Positions 54,863-64,000 of a stretch of DNA of 64,000 nucleotides are shown here, piece by piece. The stretch lies in assembly GCF_000002235.5 (NCBI RefSeq), contig NW_022145559.1, forward strand, positions 248,001-312,000, given 5' to 3'. Positions within the stretch are counted from its first letter, which is position 1, and each line of letters starts with the position of its first letter. The position numbers were made by a program, and so were the translations under genes. The stretch comes from Strongylocentrotus purpuratus (lineage: Eukaryota; Echinodermata; Echinoidea; Camarodonta; Strongylocentrotidae). Under the pieces are notes generated by a model, which saw only the letters and a program-made list of their open reading frames with translations, had not been told where the DNA came from and did no database searches.

Positions 54863-55408
54863 AAAAACGAAGTATAACTTTGGCCCTGCGCTTGCTTATA
54901 TTTGGCAGCGTCTGCCCTCTACGTTTACTGTCTAGATCTACATTATTTTCTTTGTCTAAATTACTGTAACAGTTTGAATTTGTCTTTATATTTCAGTTAG
55001 TAAATTTCTTATCTCTTCCTTACTAAAACTCTAATAGGGTCTAATAATACTATTTATTATAGACTAACTTAGATCTATTTGTCTTGCGGCCCATGGGATC
55101 GCTGATCTTCGAAATAGTGGAGGAAGAACAAGAAGAAGAAGATTGAAACACGTCTGTAAAACCTTAATTACACACACACTCACTCATCTACTTCTTCAGC
55201 CTCATAGTTCAATTACTTTTTCTAGGCAGTCATCTAGTCTACTTTAACAAACACAAATTCAAGTGTATGGGAACATGTGTTGAAATAACAAATTCTATTT
55301 ATGTTTCTGCGGCATCTAGAAGAATAGGAAACATTCAAATTGATACAAATGAAAATACTTTAAAATAAATTAATAAAATACATAAGTTATTAGGTAAAGA
55401 AAACTTAC

Positions 55409-55531
55409 TTTTCTTCTAAAATTGTCACAACAATAAATATCTCTGTGCGCGACACACACTGACTGACTGAGCCGAAAACGCGCGCTCGCGCGCCGCGTGC
55501 CGTATACGTACCGAACTTTTAGAGCTTCCAT
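55409..55531 (-). CDS. Candidate first coding exon of PRDM-A
   Basis: An ATG at 55531 in favourable context (GATATGG) opens 41 codons ending at a GTAAGT donor in phase 0, which matches the phase-0 start of the exon at 52208. The peptide is Arg-rich from CpG-rich sequence and not recognisable, so this could equally be 5' UTR. A short upstream ATG at 55536 overlaps it out of frame. An internal GTACGT could be an alternative donor but would break the frame. Confidence 0.35.
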
Positions 55532-56741
55532 ATCATTCAAAGCCGTGCGTGATGCCTGAAAATCACACCAGAAATTGCTGTCGAAGAGAAATGTAAGAGT
55601 ATTAAGTTCTCATTATTTTAAAAAAACAAAACCACTGGACCATTTCATTAAATAAGCCATTGGTATTAGGCCATTAGATCTAACTTTTTAAAGCAAAACA
55701 GAGCTCTCGACGCAGCTCACCCAGGTCAAACTCAGTCCATCCAAGGCCAAGCAGGAGTGAACTTGAAGATTTATAGCCTAGATCTAGGTCACACAAAGAG
55801 CTCCGCCCCGCCGTCGGGCCAGGCGGGCGGGCGGGTGGCGCAAAGCCTATAAATATGGCCCATGGGCCTGGCTGGCGACGCCGCGCCATGGCTCTATTTT
55901 AACTTTGACATAGATGGGTTTTCATGTAGCTCTAGCCTCGAGCCTGGTCTACTCGAGCTCGGCTAGTCTGGCGCTTAAGACAAAGTAATGACTTGTAGAG
56001 GAGCTTTCTTTACCTTAAAGTCACTGAGTAGTCGGCTCTCATGGGGAATTCGACACCGTTCGGGTGTTTACCCAATAACAGGTGTTGTCAATCACCAGGG
56101 TTAGCCTTGAGTTTTATGACCATTGGACCTTATGTAATGCTTTGATTTGCCCGAAGACTCTCGAGCTCTCCGAAAGATTAGGGGGTAATTCTTGACTGGA
56201 CTATGGGTTTGCTGTGTGCAAATTTGTACCCCCATTAATGGTAAGTCCACCAAGTCTGGTGTCAGCGAATTATGGCCTTCTGCACATGGAAACTGGCGAT
56301 CCACTCCCTTTAAGTTTTGGAGTTTTGCACCGGGTCATTACAGGATGACTCCAGGGAGTCGCTCTCAACATCACATTCACAATCACATGATCGATCCGCT
56401 CGAGTGGCTTCAAATTTAAGTGAGAGAGGGCCAGTTCTAGATCTACAACAGGTAACTACTTATTATACTTCAGCGCAACTTAAGTTCAATGGCAAAGTCA
56501 ATTAAAACATAAAACTAATGTGTGACACGTCACACTGCACCGCTGAGGTTTTGAGACGTCCTGCTTTAAACAGCTGGTGGCACACTTCACACGTACATAG
56601 CTCACGCACACACAGCATTGCAAACACATAAAGTAGATGAATGTATGTATGAAATTACTAATTTGATCGATTGTGAATTCAAAATTATTGTTTGTAAAAG
56701 AAAAACAATGAAATCAGTGAAAGTCTATCATTTTTTTGATG

Positions 56742-56776
<35 letters not shown>

Positions 56777-57188
56777 GGGGGGGGGGGGTAGATTTTTGTG
56801 TATTGTCAAAACATTTCAGCTGTTTCTTGACATATTTTGAATATGAGGGTATTTGTAGAACAGTCCTTTTTTTGTGTTTCTTTTTGTAGAAAATTATTTG
56901 AAGCTCATAGACCCCACTAGATAGTACTACTACTAGTTTGAATATGACATGGAACCCCTTCTATCATGCAATAGCAAAACATGTTTCACAAAGCCTTTAT
57001 TCCCTGACAAATGACAAAAATCAGTGACAAATTGGAAGCAAGGATTTCTCTAGTTTTTACCACAACCTGTCATTTATCACTGAGACAAGTTTTGTGAAAT
57101 GTGACCCTGGTTATTGTTACACTTGAATAACAAGTATTATAATGCATTGACCAGGTTTAATTGGTTGATGTGATTTTATCTTCTGCAG
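55532..57188. promoter_or_regulatory. Putative shared promoter interval between PRDM-A and PRDM-B
   Basis: Divergent genes flank this 1.66-kb stretch. It and the neighbouring candidate PRDM-A exon contain the most CpG-rich sequence nearby (55470-55510 and 55800-55880). A T run followed by G run lies at 56745-56788. No clear TATA box or 5' exon could be fixed, so promoter status is inference from layout. Confidence 0.4.
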
Positions 57189-57430
57189 TTTGTTTAATCT
57201 TGATTGAATACATGGGAGTATGGAGGAGAATCATCAGCACTACTATGGCGGAGAGGGGCTACAACAAACCCAACCACTGTCTAACTACCAGCAACATCTC
57301 ATCTACCAACCCAATGTGTACACATCTCAGCAACACGATCAACATCATAGGCAGCAACATGAGCAGCAACATCCCACCACCTTTGTTGATGTAACCAGCA
57401 GTCAAGCAACCATGCAAACATTTCAGCCTG
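57189..57430 (+). CDS. PRDM-B exon with start codon
   Basis: Acceptor TTCTGCAG at 57188, ATG at 57220 with A at -3 and G at +4, donor GTAAGG. Encodes MEENHQHYYGGEGLQQTQ and a Gln/His-rich tail to FQP. About 31 bp of 5' UTR precede the ATG, implying an upstream noncoding exon not identified. Confidence 0.8.
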
Positions 57431-60400
57431 GTAAGGCTATATGACCTAACGTTGTGTGTCCAGACAGCTTGTGTACATGTACATCCATCCTGACAGATAT
57501 TTTGAAACTCTCGGTATAGACCAGTTCTGGTCATGCGATCGCATTGTGAAAGAAACATTGTGAAATCGATCAGAAAAGGTTGATCATTTTTATATACAGT
57601 AAGTATTGGTGTGTACTGCAAGGTTCTGGAATCATCAAGATGATAAAGAAATTTGGCCCAGTCTTGGTAAATTTACAAGCAATGTACATAGAAAGATGTA
57701 TATGGGACTACCCTATATCTATCCAGTTCGGATAGATATAATAATTTACCAAATATATCAAAATTTGTATCATCACGTATTAGTCAAAACATATTCTTTC
57801 ACCATGATTGGAAATAAGAGCTTCCATTTCATTTTTTGATAGGGGGCGTTTCCAAAACTGGTCTTTACCTTTAATGTTCCATGCATCTTACACAGTCTTA
57901 CACAAAATCCCCCATTCTGAATGTACTTTACAATATCAAGGAAGAAAATGATTGTCGTGATGGTTTATGTACGAGGCCAGCATTTTCTTTTTTCAACATC
58001 CACCCCCCCCCCCCCCCTTGTTCTCCATCGAAGAAGTTCCCCAAAGTTGACAGCCCTGTATAAGGTGTTAAATGGGTACCCAATACTAAGGGCCTGTAGA
58101 ATGTAGAATTGTTAAATGTTGCCTGGCTGGAATACTCCCCGTAGAGCGTAGCGTGTACTTTCATGTGCGGATTAACAGTTGAATCCGATGACCTACAGTA
58201 GTTAACAATAATTACAATGTATGGTGCTTAAATAGTGCGTACAGTGTACTAGTGTAGTATCAAGTGCTATACAAATGTGACTATCATTATTATTGATATA
58301 CCTGTGTGGGTTCATATTTTTTTACAGATACAGGACAAATGTCGTTTGCCGGTAAACTAGCTGACAAAGGATGGCAGCACTCGATGAGTCCCAGTCTTCC
58401 AGTTATTCCAAGCTCAGTGGCTCCTGCAACCACACCCACTACTATGCAAACACCGGCATTGGTCAGCCAACCATCCCAACAACAACCATCTGGTATCTTG
58501 AAGCAAGAGCTTCCAGCAAACAATCAGACCTCTAGCGCCAGTCGGGTGTCGACGGGTTGGCGTAGCCATGAGCCTTCCAGGGAGATTCAAACACAAATGG
58601 CTTTTGATCGGACTGGGTTAGGACAGCAAGGTGCAGGTCAAAGCACTCCTGGAATCACTGATGGTCTTCGTCAAGATTCTTCAAGGATGCGCAATTCAGT
58701 TGCATCGGAAGGCTTAGGACAAACTAAACCAGCTAGTAGCAAAGGAGACACTGTCCTTATTTTGTCTTCAGGTATCATTGATGATATTACAAAACATCTT
58801 GGAAAAGATGAAGGAAGTGCTACGGGTAGGATCATGGAATCTAATAAAAGACCAGAGACACTGTCCAGAGATCCAGGTCTGACAACGTTACCGCCAGCTT
58901 CTCAAGAAAAGAAGATTATACGGTACAAGAAAAAATGCGGTAGTGGACTGGTTCAGAACATCCATCAAGGGTCAAAAAGTGAGAGTGTGAGGAAAAGAGG
59001 AACTGCTCGAAGAGGAACTGCTACGGTTACAAACAGGACCATTGATACACAGAAGACCAGAACACTTGCTATGGTCAGGGATAGGACAATGGATGGACAG
59101 AACATCAGGCCGCGTGCTATGGTCAGGGATAGGACGTCGAATGGACAGAACATAAGGCCACTTGCTATGGCCCCAGATCGGACGGTGTATGGACAGAAGA
59201 TTTGGACAGCTGCCCAGATGAGGAGAAGTAATGTGAAACCTGTAAAGAGACAAACAGAGGAACTAATTGAGGTATGGCTCAGTGATGTGGAGTTGAAATA
59301 TTGATCTAGTTCATGTATTAACAGAAATATATCCCACTGAATTTGTAAAGCACGATATAGCTGTTATCACAGTGTGTTCATATTAATTTCATGAAGCCTG
59401 CACTTTTCAGGAAGAAGAAGAATAAGACTCCATATCATATGTTTTCTATGACCTCAGAAATACTTTTCTTTCTTAGAAATAAGTTTTAGGTTATTATTAT
59501 TGTTTAACTGTTCATACCAATACCAAATCAATTCAACCAGGGTTCTGTCAATCAAACATGATAGCCACAATCCATATCATTTACATGAATGAACTTGGGG
59601 GTATTTCACAAAGATCCTAAGTCGAACTTAACTCTAAAGTTGGACTTAAAGGGAAAGTCCACCCCCAAAATAAGTTTGTTTCGATAGAGGCAGAATAATA
59701 AGAAAATCAGGTGAGTGAAAGTTTGAGCAAATTCTGAATGAAAATAAGAAAGTTATGAATTATTGAAGTTGTGATCAATCAAATACAAATTGGCAACTCT
59801 GTGACTTATCATACGAGCTCTCCTTCATTTGCTTTGTGCATAATATTCCATAAAATCATGTTTTCTTCGTTATTGATGACGGAATATATATTTGTTCCTT
59901 GCAGGGGGAGTATAGAAACATATTTGCAATTATTATATTTAGGGTGCATGTATGGTTGAAATTTTTCTTGAGGGAAAATGAAAATTTTAGATTTTTTTAG
60001 TACTGAGCAAATGGAAGTTGAGCTCGCATGATACGTCATAGAGTTGCCAATTTGTGTTTGATTGATCACAACTTCAAAAATCCTAACTTCCTTATTTTTA
60101 ATCGGAATTTGCTCAAACTTTCACTGACTTGTTTCTCTCATTTTTCTACTCCTATTAAAACTAACTTAATTTCAGGGTGGACTTCCCCTTTAAACATTAT
60201 GGAGAGCCATTCGTAGCCTTGAAATAAGATATATTCAAAAGTGAAAAATCAAGTATTTTAGACTTTTTATAAATTCCATATCAAGAACATGAAATCTCCT
60301 TGATAATAGAAAATATGAAAGATTTGAATCAACATTTTATGCCCTTTAGAATAACTTTTACAAAATATTTTCAGAGATGCGAACAGCTTCCCATAATTGT

Positions 60401-63400
60401 TAAGTCCAACTTCGAGATAAGTTCAAGTTAGGATCTTTGTGAAACACCCCCCTGATGTCATATCAAAGGAGTATAACATTATTTGATCACCGATAACATT
60501 GTTAAAATTGGTGGTCAAGCGATCCTATGAAATTGTTGAGGTCTGGCCTTCTACAGCGATTTCCAATTATGAACGGCTCTTTATGTTATTGGTGAGAACC
60601 CTCCTTGTGACATTTATTATTATTACAAACAAATTGTATTTTCAATCCATCATAACAATTATAAATATTCTAACAATTGGAAATTTAACTTCTCTTAAAG
60701 GTAATACAAAGTTTTGTTATGGGGTGATAAATTTGGTTCAAATGAGCATATTGGAAGCATATATGCGATCCTACAATATTCAGTGATCGTCGCGGTTGAA
60801 ATTGAGTCTCAAGTTATGAAATTGTAAATAATACACTCTTTATGTTGTATAAAAAATGTTTCTTGACTAAAATCGACTAATTGGCTATACCAGTTTGAAA
60901 ATTATATATCACAACTACATATTCTGAGATTTTCATGGTCGCAGCTATCATTGTAGAGCCGTAGGCGCTATTTGAAATTTATCAAATTTAACCAGGAGCA
61001 CCGTTAAATTTTTACGATTAAGTTTTCTCAAAAGCAGAAGTGTTTTAGAGGCTACATTTTTTGTGCTGATAATACTGTACATCCACAGGGGCATCCAAAT
61101 ATATCAAAATTGTAAAGAATCACAATCCACCAAACTTTCAAAATTTTCCAAAACTTTGTATTACCTTTAATACAGAATCTTTTCTTGCAAAAGTGTATTT
61201 CTTACTCTTTGTACTTACCAAATTTATATTGCATAGTGCATATTTAGAGAATAAAAATGTAATTACTTTGCGCTAACCAAATTTCATGTTCTAATTTTGA
61301 TTTTATTATTATTATTACCAGGAAGGTGTTGAGGACTGGTCCCGTTATGCCTCATCACAGCAGGGGGATGAAGATGGATGGGTGGAGGATGGAGAGTGGT
61401 ATGATAAGGAGGAGGAGGAGGAGGAGGAGGAGGAAAGAGACGAGGAAGAGGAGGAGGAGGATGACAGTCTAGTGTCGGATATAAGTGCGTTAGAGACAGG
61501 TGAAGATTATAATAACGATTATGAGGAGGATGTAAAGCAAGAGGAGAACGACGATGAAGATGACGAGGATGACAACGAGGGTGACAGCTACCAGGAGTGG
61601 GATGATGACGAGATGGAGACGGAGGATGAAGAAGAAGAAGACTTGGATGTTCCACCATTACCGGAGGGATTCTGGTACAAGTTTTCCTCATCTCGTCGTG
61701 ATGAAGACCAGAAGATCGTTGGAGTGACCGCTGAGGAGGAGATCCCTGCTGGTAAGCAGTATGGACCGCTGGAAGGTGAACTGGTGGGAGAGGATGAGGG
61801 GTGCTTGTCACAGTCATCTTGGGAGGTCAGTCATACTAAGACTAAACAACGTTTCGTCCTTGTAAAGAAACGTCATATAAAGAATCATGGTATTTCAAAA
61901 GGAGTGTACAGACTAGAAAACAACATCGGATTAAAAAAAAAATATCATAAAGATACTAATTTTGAGAGTCCTATTTAGACTAAAAAAATTCATTCAAAAC
62001 CCTTGTTAAGAAACATCATATGTAAAGAATCATTGTACAGTGAAACCTGTATACAAAGACCGTTCAAGGGAGATAAGAAAAGTGGTCTTTAGAGGCAAGT
62101 GGTCTTCATGTAAAGGCCCTTTAGTAGTATGCTTCAATGAGAAACAGTTTTCGAGGGAAACAAAAATTGTGGTCTTTAAAGACAGGTGTTCACTAAAGCA
62201 GGTTTGACTGTATTGCGTAAGGAGTGTACAGACCAGAAAACAACATCATATAAAAAGAAATGTCATAAAGATACTCATTTTGAAAAGGTCGATCGCATGA
62301 CAGCTATCTAATCACAAGTTCACACTTGTGATAACAATTTTTTTTAATGATAGGGCAGACTAGATCGGGACCCTGATTCTTTGTCAAGCTTTTGTTAGAA
62401 ATGATGCTTAAAAATGTATTTTGCTATGCAACGTTTGGTTACACACTGTTTCTTTGCACAAAATTCAAGCTAGACAAAAGGTCATATGATTCTTGTATGC
62501 CTGTGCAATGAATACTGTCGGTCTGAATAGTATGCAATAGATCCAACCGAACCATAAGTCCAGGAATAATTACAGCCCAATTAATTGCGTACCTGCATGC
62601 AGTTGACTTTGATTACAGTTCACTGATACTAAGCATTACCCGTACGGGCATGACAACTAATGGCAATGTTCTGTTGAGAATTTAAGATATGATATATAGT
62701 CAAACCTGCTTTAGTGACCACCTGTATACAGAGACCAAGATTTTTGTTTCCCTTTAAAATGGTTTCTCATTGAAACATGTACTAAAGGAATTTGCCTACA
62801 AAGACCACTTTTTATGTTTCCCTTGGGCGGTTGCTATAGACAGGTTTGCTGTATAATGTATGTATGCATGATAATGATATTTTCCTATATATGATACTAA
62901 CAATCTAATTTCCTAGTTTTCTTTGTAAACAAAACCTATAGAGCTTCTCTCTTTTTTTGTACACTGTAGTAAAGTGCAAAAGATTTTCATAGAGTCATGA
63001 TATTGATATTAATTTATTTCGTCCACAATGTGGAAATATGCTTCCCACCAGCATTACAATAATACAAGAAACAAAGAGTATGAAAACTTGCAAAACAATT
63101 AAGAAAACGATTTCAAATCAGAAAAATGTTGTCCTTTCACAGAAATCATGTTTGTCTTTGGATATAGTTGTGCACCAAAGGCAATGTACTATTGTACATA
63201 GACGGTGGGTCAGACTGGCTATCTCATATACAGTGTACACAGAGGCAAGGTGAGCAGAACATGGAAGCCATTCAGCTCTATGGAAACATCTACTACAGGA
63301 CTACAAAGTGCATTGAACCAGGAAGTGAGCTCAGGGTGTTCTACAGTAAGGAGTATTCAAACCATGTTGGGTTCGATACCGACCTTGGGGAACTCACATT

Positions 63401-63408
63401 CCACTCAG
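57220..63408 (+). CDS. PRDM-B: acidic PR/SET protein, divergent partner of PRDM-A (3' end beyond window)
   Basis: Four plus-strand exons (57220-57430 coding, 58328-59271, 61322-61825, 63168-63408) join in phase into about 633 residues. Order: Gln/His-rich leader, a 315-residue low-complexity exon with a 16-residue repeat, a long Glu/Asp tract, then a PR/SET domain (YGPLEGELVGEDEG, then RTTKCIEPGSELRVFYSKEY). The PR domain matches PRDM-A closely at its end, and both flanking PR splice junctions are conserved in place and phase. Differences hint at altered chemistry: QCTQ in place of QCAR, GEQNMEAIQLY in place of EEQNLEACQYY. A zinc-finger exon is expected right of 64000 and is not seen here. 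Nuclear regulator by family; target unknown. Confidence 0.88.
57517..57874. mobile_element. TTAA MITE family 2, inverted copy in PRDM-B intron
   Basis: Reverse orientation; starts ACCAGTTCTGGTCATGCGAT and ends CTGGTCTTTACCTTTAA. Confidence 0.9.
58030..58298 (+). mobile_element. SINE body and tail in PRDM-B intron
   Basis: AAATGGGTACCCA, GTGCGGATTAACAGTTGAAT and a tail AGTGCTATACAAATGTGACT followed by ATTATTATT. Ends about 30 bp before the PRDM-B second coding exon. Confidence 0.7.
58328..59271 (+). CDS. PRDM-B low-complexity exon with 16-residue repeat
   Basis: 944 bp between TTTTACAG and GAG/GTATGG. Begins DTGQMSFAGKLADKGWQH; rich in S, T, P, Q, R and probably disordered. Four 48-bp units occupy 59035-59226. 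A basic patch KRGTARRGTA precedes them. Confidence 0.82.
59035..59226 (+). repeat. Coding minisatellite, four 48-bp units in PRDM-B
   Basis: Encodes RTIDTQKTRTLAMVRD, RTMDGQNIRPRAMVRD, RTSNGQNIRPLAMAPD and a fourth degenerate unit RTVYGQKIWTAAQMRR. Confidence 0.95.
59597..60451. mobile_element. Outer MITE with TTTCACAAAG ends (host of nested copy)
   Basis: Ends GGGGGTATTTCACAAAGATC and GATCTTTGTGAAACACCCCC, with imperfect inverted arms (AAGTTGGACTTAA). A related element lies at 20917-21203. Confidence 0.88.
59646..60193. mobile_element. TTAA MITE family 3, nested copy
   Basis: Ends TTAAAGGGAAAGTCCACCC and GGGTGGACTTCCCCTTTAA; arms extend about 150 bp as imperfect inverted repeats. Inserted inside another MITE (59597-60451). 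Confidence 0.93.
60695..61170. mobile_element. TTAA MITE family 1, copy 3
   Basis: Starts TTAAAGGTAATACAAAG, ends with its complement. Has lost part of the interior present in the other copies. Lies in the PRDM-B intron, about 150 bp before the acidic exon. Confidence 0.9.
61322..61825 (+). CDS. PRDM-B acidic exon and PR/SET N-part
   Basis: 168 codons, phase 0 at both ends (TTACCAG acceptor, GTCAGT donor). Opens EGVEDWSRYASSQQGDEDGW, then an E/D tract over about 61409-61650, then PLPEGFWYKFSSSRRDEDQK and IPAGKQYGPLEGELV onward to SSWE. Corresponds to PRDM-A exon 50848-51488. Confidence 0.9.
62038..62210. mobile_element. CAGTCAAACCTG MITE, copy e (inverted)
   Basis: CAGTGAAACCTGTATACAAA to CAGGTTTGACTG, flanked by TA; PRDM-B intron. 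Confidence 0.92.
62697..62852. mobile_element. CAGTCAAACCTG MITE, copy f
   Basis: AGTCAAACCTGCTTTAGTG to CAGGTTTGCTG; PRDM-B intron, opposite orientation to copy e 490 bp away. Confidence 0.9.
63168..63408 (+). CDS. PRDM-B PR/SET C-part
   Basis: 241 bp between TTGGATATAG and G/GTAGGT. Encodes LCTKGNVLLYIDGGSDWL, IQCTQRQGEQNMEAIQLYGN, RTTKCIEPGSELRVFYSKEY and FDTDLGELTFHS. Four codons shorter than the PRDM-A counterpart, same start and end phases. Confidence 0.92.
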
Positions 63409-64000
63409 GTAGGTAGCCTAGATCTTAGCTTTCTGCTGATGCAGGGGGAAAAAATACATGGGGGCGGCAGGTGAAGTTGTCCCAGGAATACCAAAAAGAG
63501 CCCCCCCCCCCCCAAAAAAAAAGCAATTACGGGGGCGACTTCAAAAAAGAAATTATCAAAAATCGCCCCTGTAACAATTGATGCACGACTATGAGCAGCT
63601 GCTCTCTCCCAGCTTTGCAGTCATTGTGTGTATTTTTTGGTTGCCGCTGAACCTCTGTGTAAAAATGTATACAGAAATTTAGTCAAAAATAACTCCATCC
63701 ATCCCTCACATTTTACAATGTCACGCGTACTTAAAAACCTCAACAAATTTTGTGGATGCGATGACGATTTAATGACAAAAGTAGCCGCCAAAATGGAAAA
63801 AGGAGCCCATGAGAGTCGAAAATGAACCTCAAAAAACTTTCTGAAAAATTTGATATGATGCACCCAAAATAAAAAGTTTCATTGTGAGTTATATCGTACA
63901 ACATTTATGCTCCAGCAACAATTGCTACGCTGTCATTCTTGCACACTAACCTTATTGCAAACTTCAACCCTGGACCGAACAGTAATAATAATCCTAACCC
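63409..64000. other. PRDM-B intron after the PR/SET exon
   Basis: C run and A run at 63501-63522, otherwise no recognised feature. No zinc-finger coding seen, so PRDM-B is incomplete in this window. Confidence 0.6.

Noticed and set aside
61284-61817. 177-codon minus-strand Pro/His-rich frame
   Set aside because: Antisense shadow of the PRDM-B acidic exon, whose plus-strand frame has correct splice phases and a PR domain.

Overview
This is a eukaryotic, intron-rich, AT-leaning window that looks like a marine deuterostome invertebrate, most likely an echinoderm and probably a sea urchin. The evidence is animal proteins split by GT-AG introns, an extreme density of short inverted-repeat DNA elements (MITEs), tRNA-derived SINEs with ATT-type tails, long simple-sequence tracts, and pervasive TACATGTA octamers. 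The species assignment is inference; the gene calls rest on translated exons whose reading phases join correctly.

Four host genes can be supported. (1) The 5' half of a hormone-sensitive lipase gene (LIPE) lies on the minus strand in three exons (26347-26922, 10813-10931, 5786-5903). The catalytic half must lie beyond the left edge. (2) A complete ten-exon minus-strand gene at 35364-43557 encodes 417 residues of the 26S proteasome ATPase Rpt3/PSMC4. (3) A minus-strand PRDM-type gene (PRDM-A) has a PR/SET domain followed by 12 C2H2 zinc fingers (coding 47639-52208, with a possible first coding exon at 55409-55531). (4) A plus-strand paralogue (PRDM-B) begins at 57220 and runs off the right edge after its PR/SET domain at 63408. 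PRDM-A and PRDM-B stand head to head around a 1.7-kb interval and share PR-domain intron positions and phases, so they are a divergent duplicate pair.

The rest is introns and intergenic DNA filled with repeats. 1-5785 holds MITEs and an inverted-repeat-bounded element whose 151-bp satellite units carry AGGTCA direct repeats. 5904-26346 is LIPE introns 1 and 2, with many MITEs and, near exon 1, an 895-bp almost perfect palindrome with a 9-bp target duplication. 26923-35363 is LIPE upstream / PSMC4 downstream DNA: a 280-bp TTC tract, a hAT MITE, a 3.3-kb composite hAT-like element with a nested minisatellite element, a 500-bp ATC tract and a SINE. 43558-47638 separates PSMC4 and PRDM-A. 52209-57188 contains a decayed relative of the palindrome and a second satellite-bearing element with a MITE nested in it.

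At least six unrelated MITE families end in TTAA, the hallmark target of Kolobok/piggyBac-type transposases. One further family (seven copies) ends in CAGTCAAACCTG next to TA. No retroviral or LTR element, CRISPR array, rRNA or true tRNA gene was recognised.
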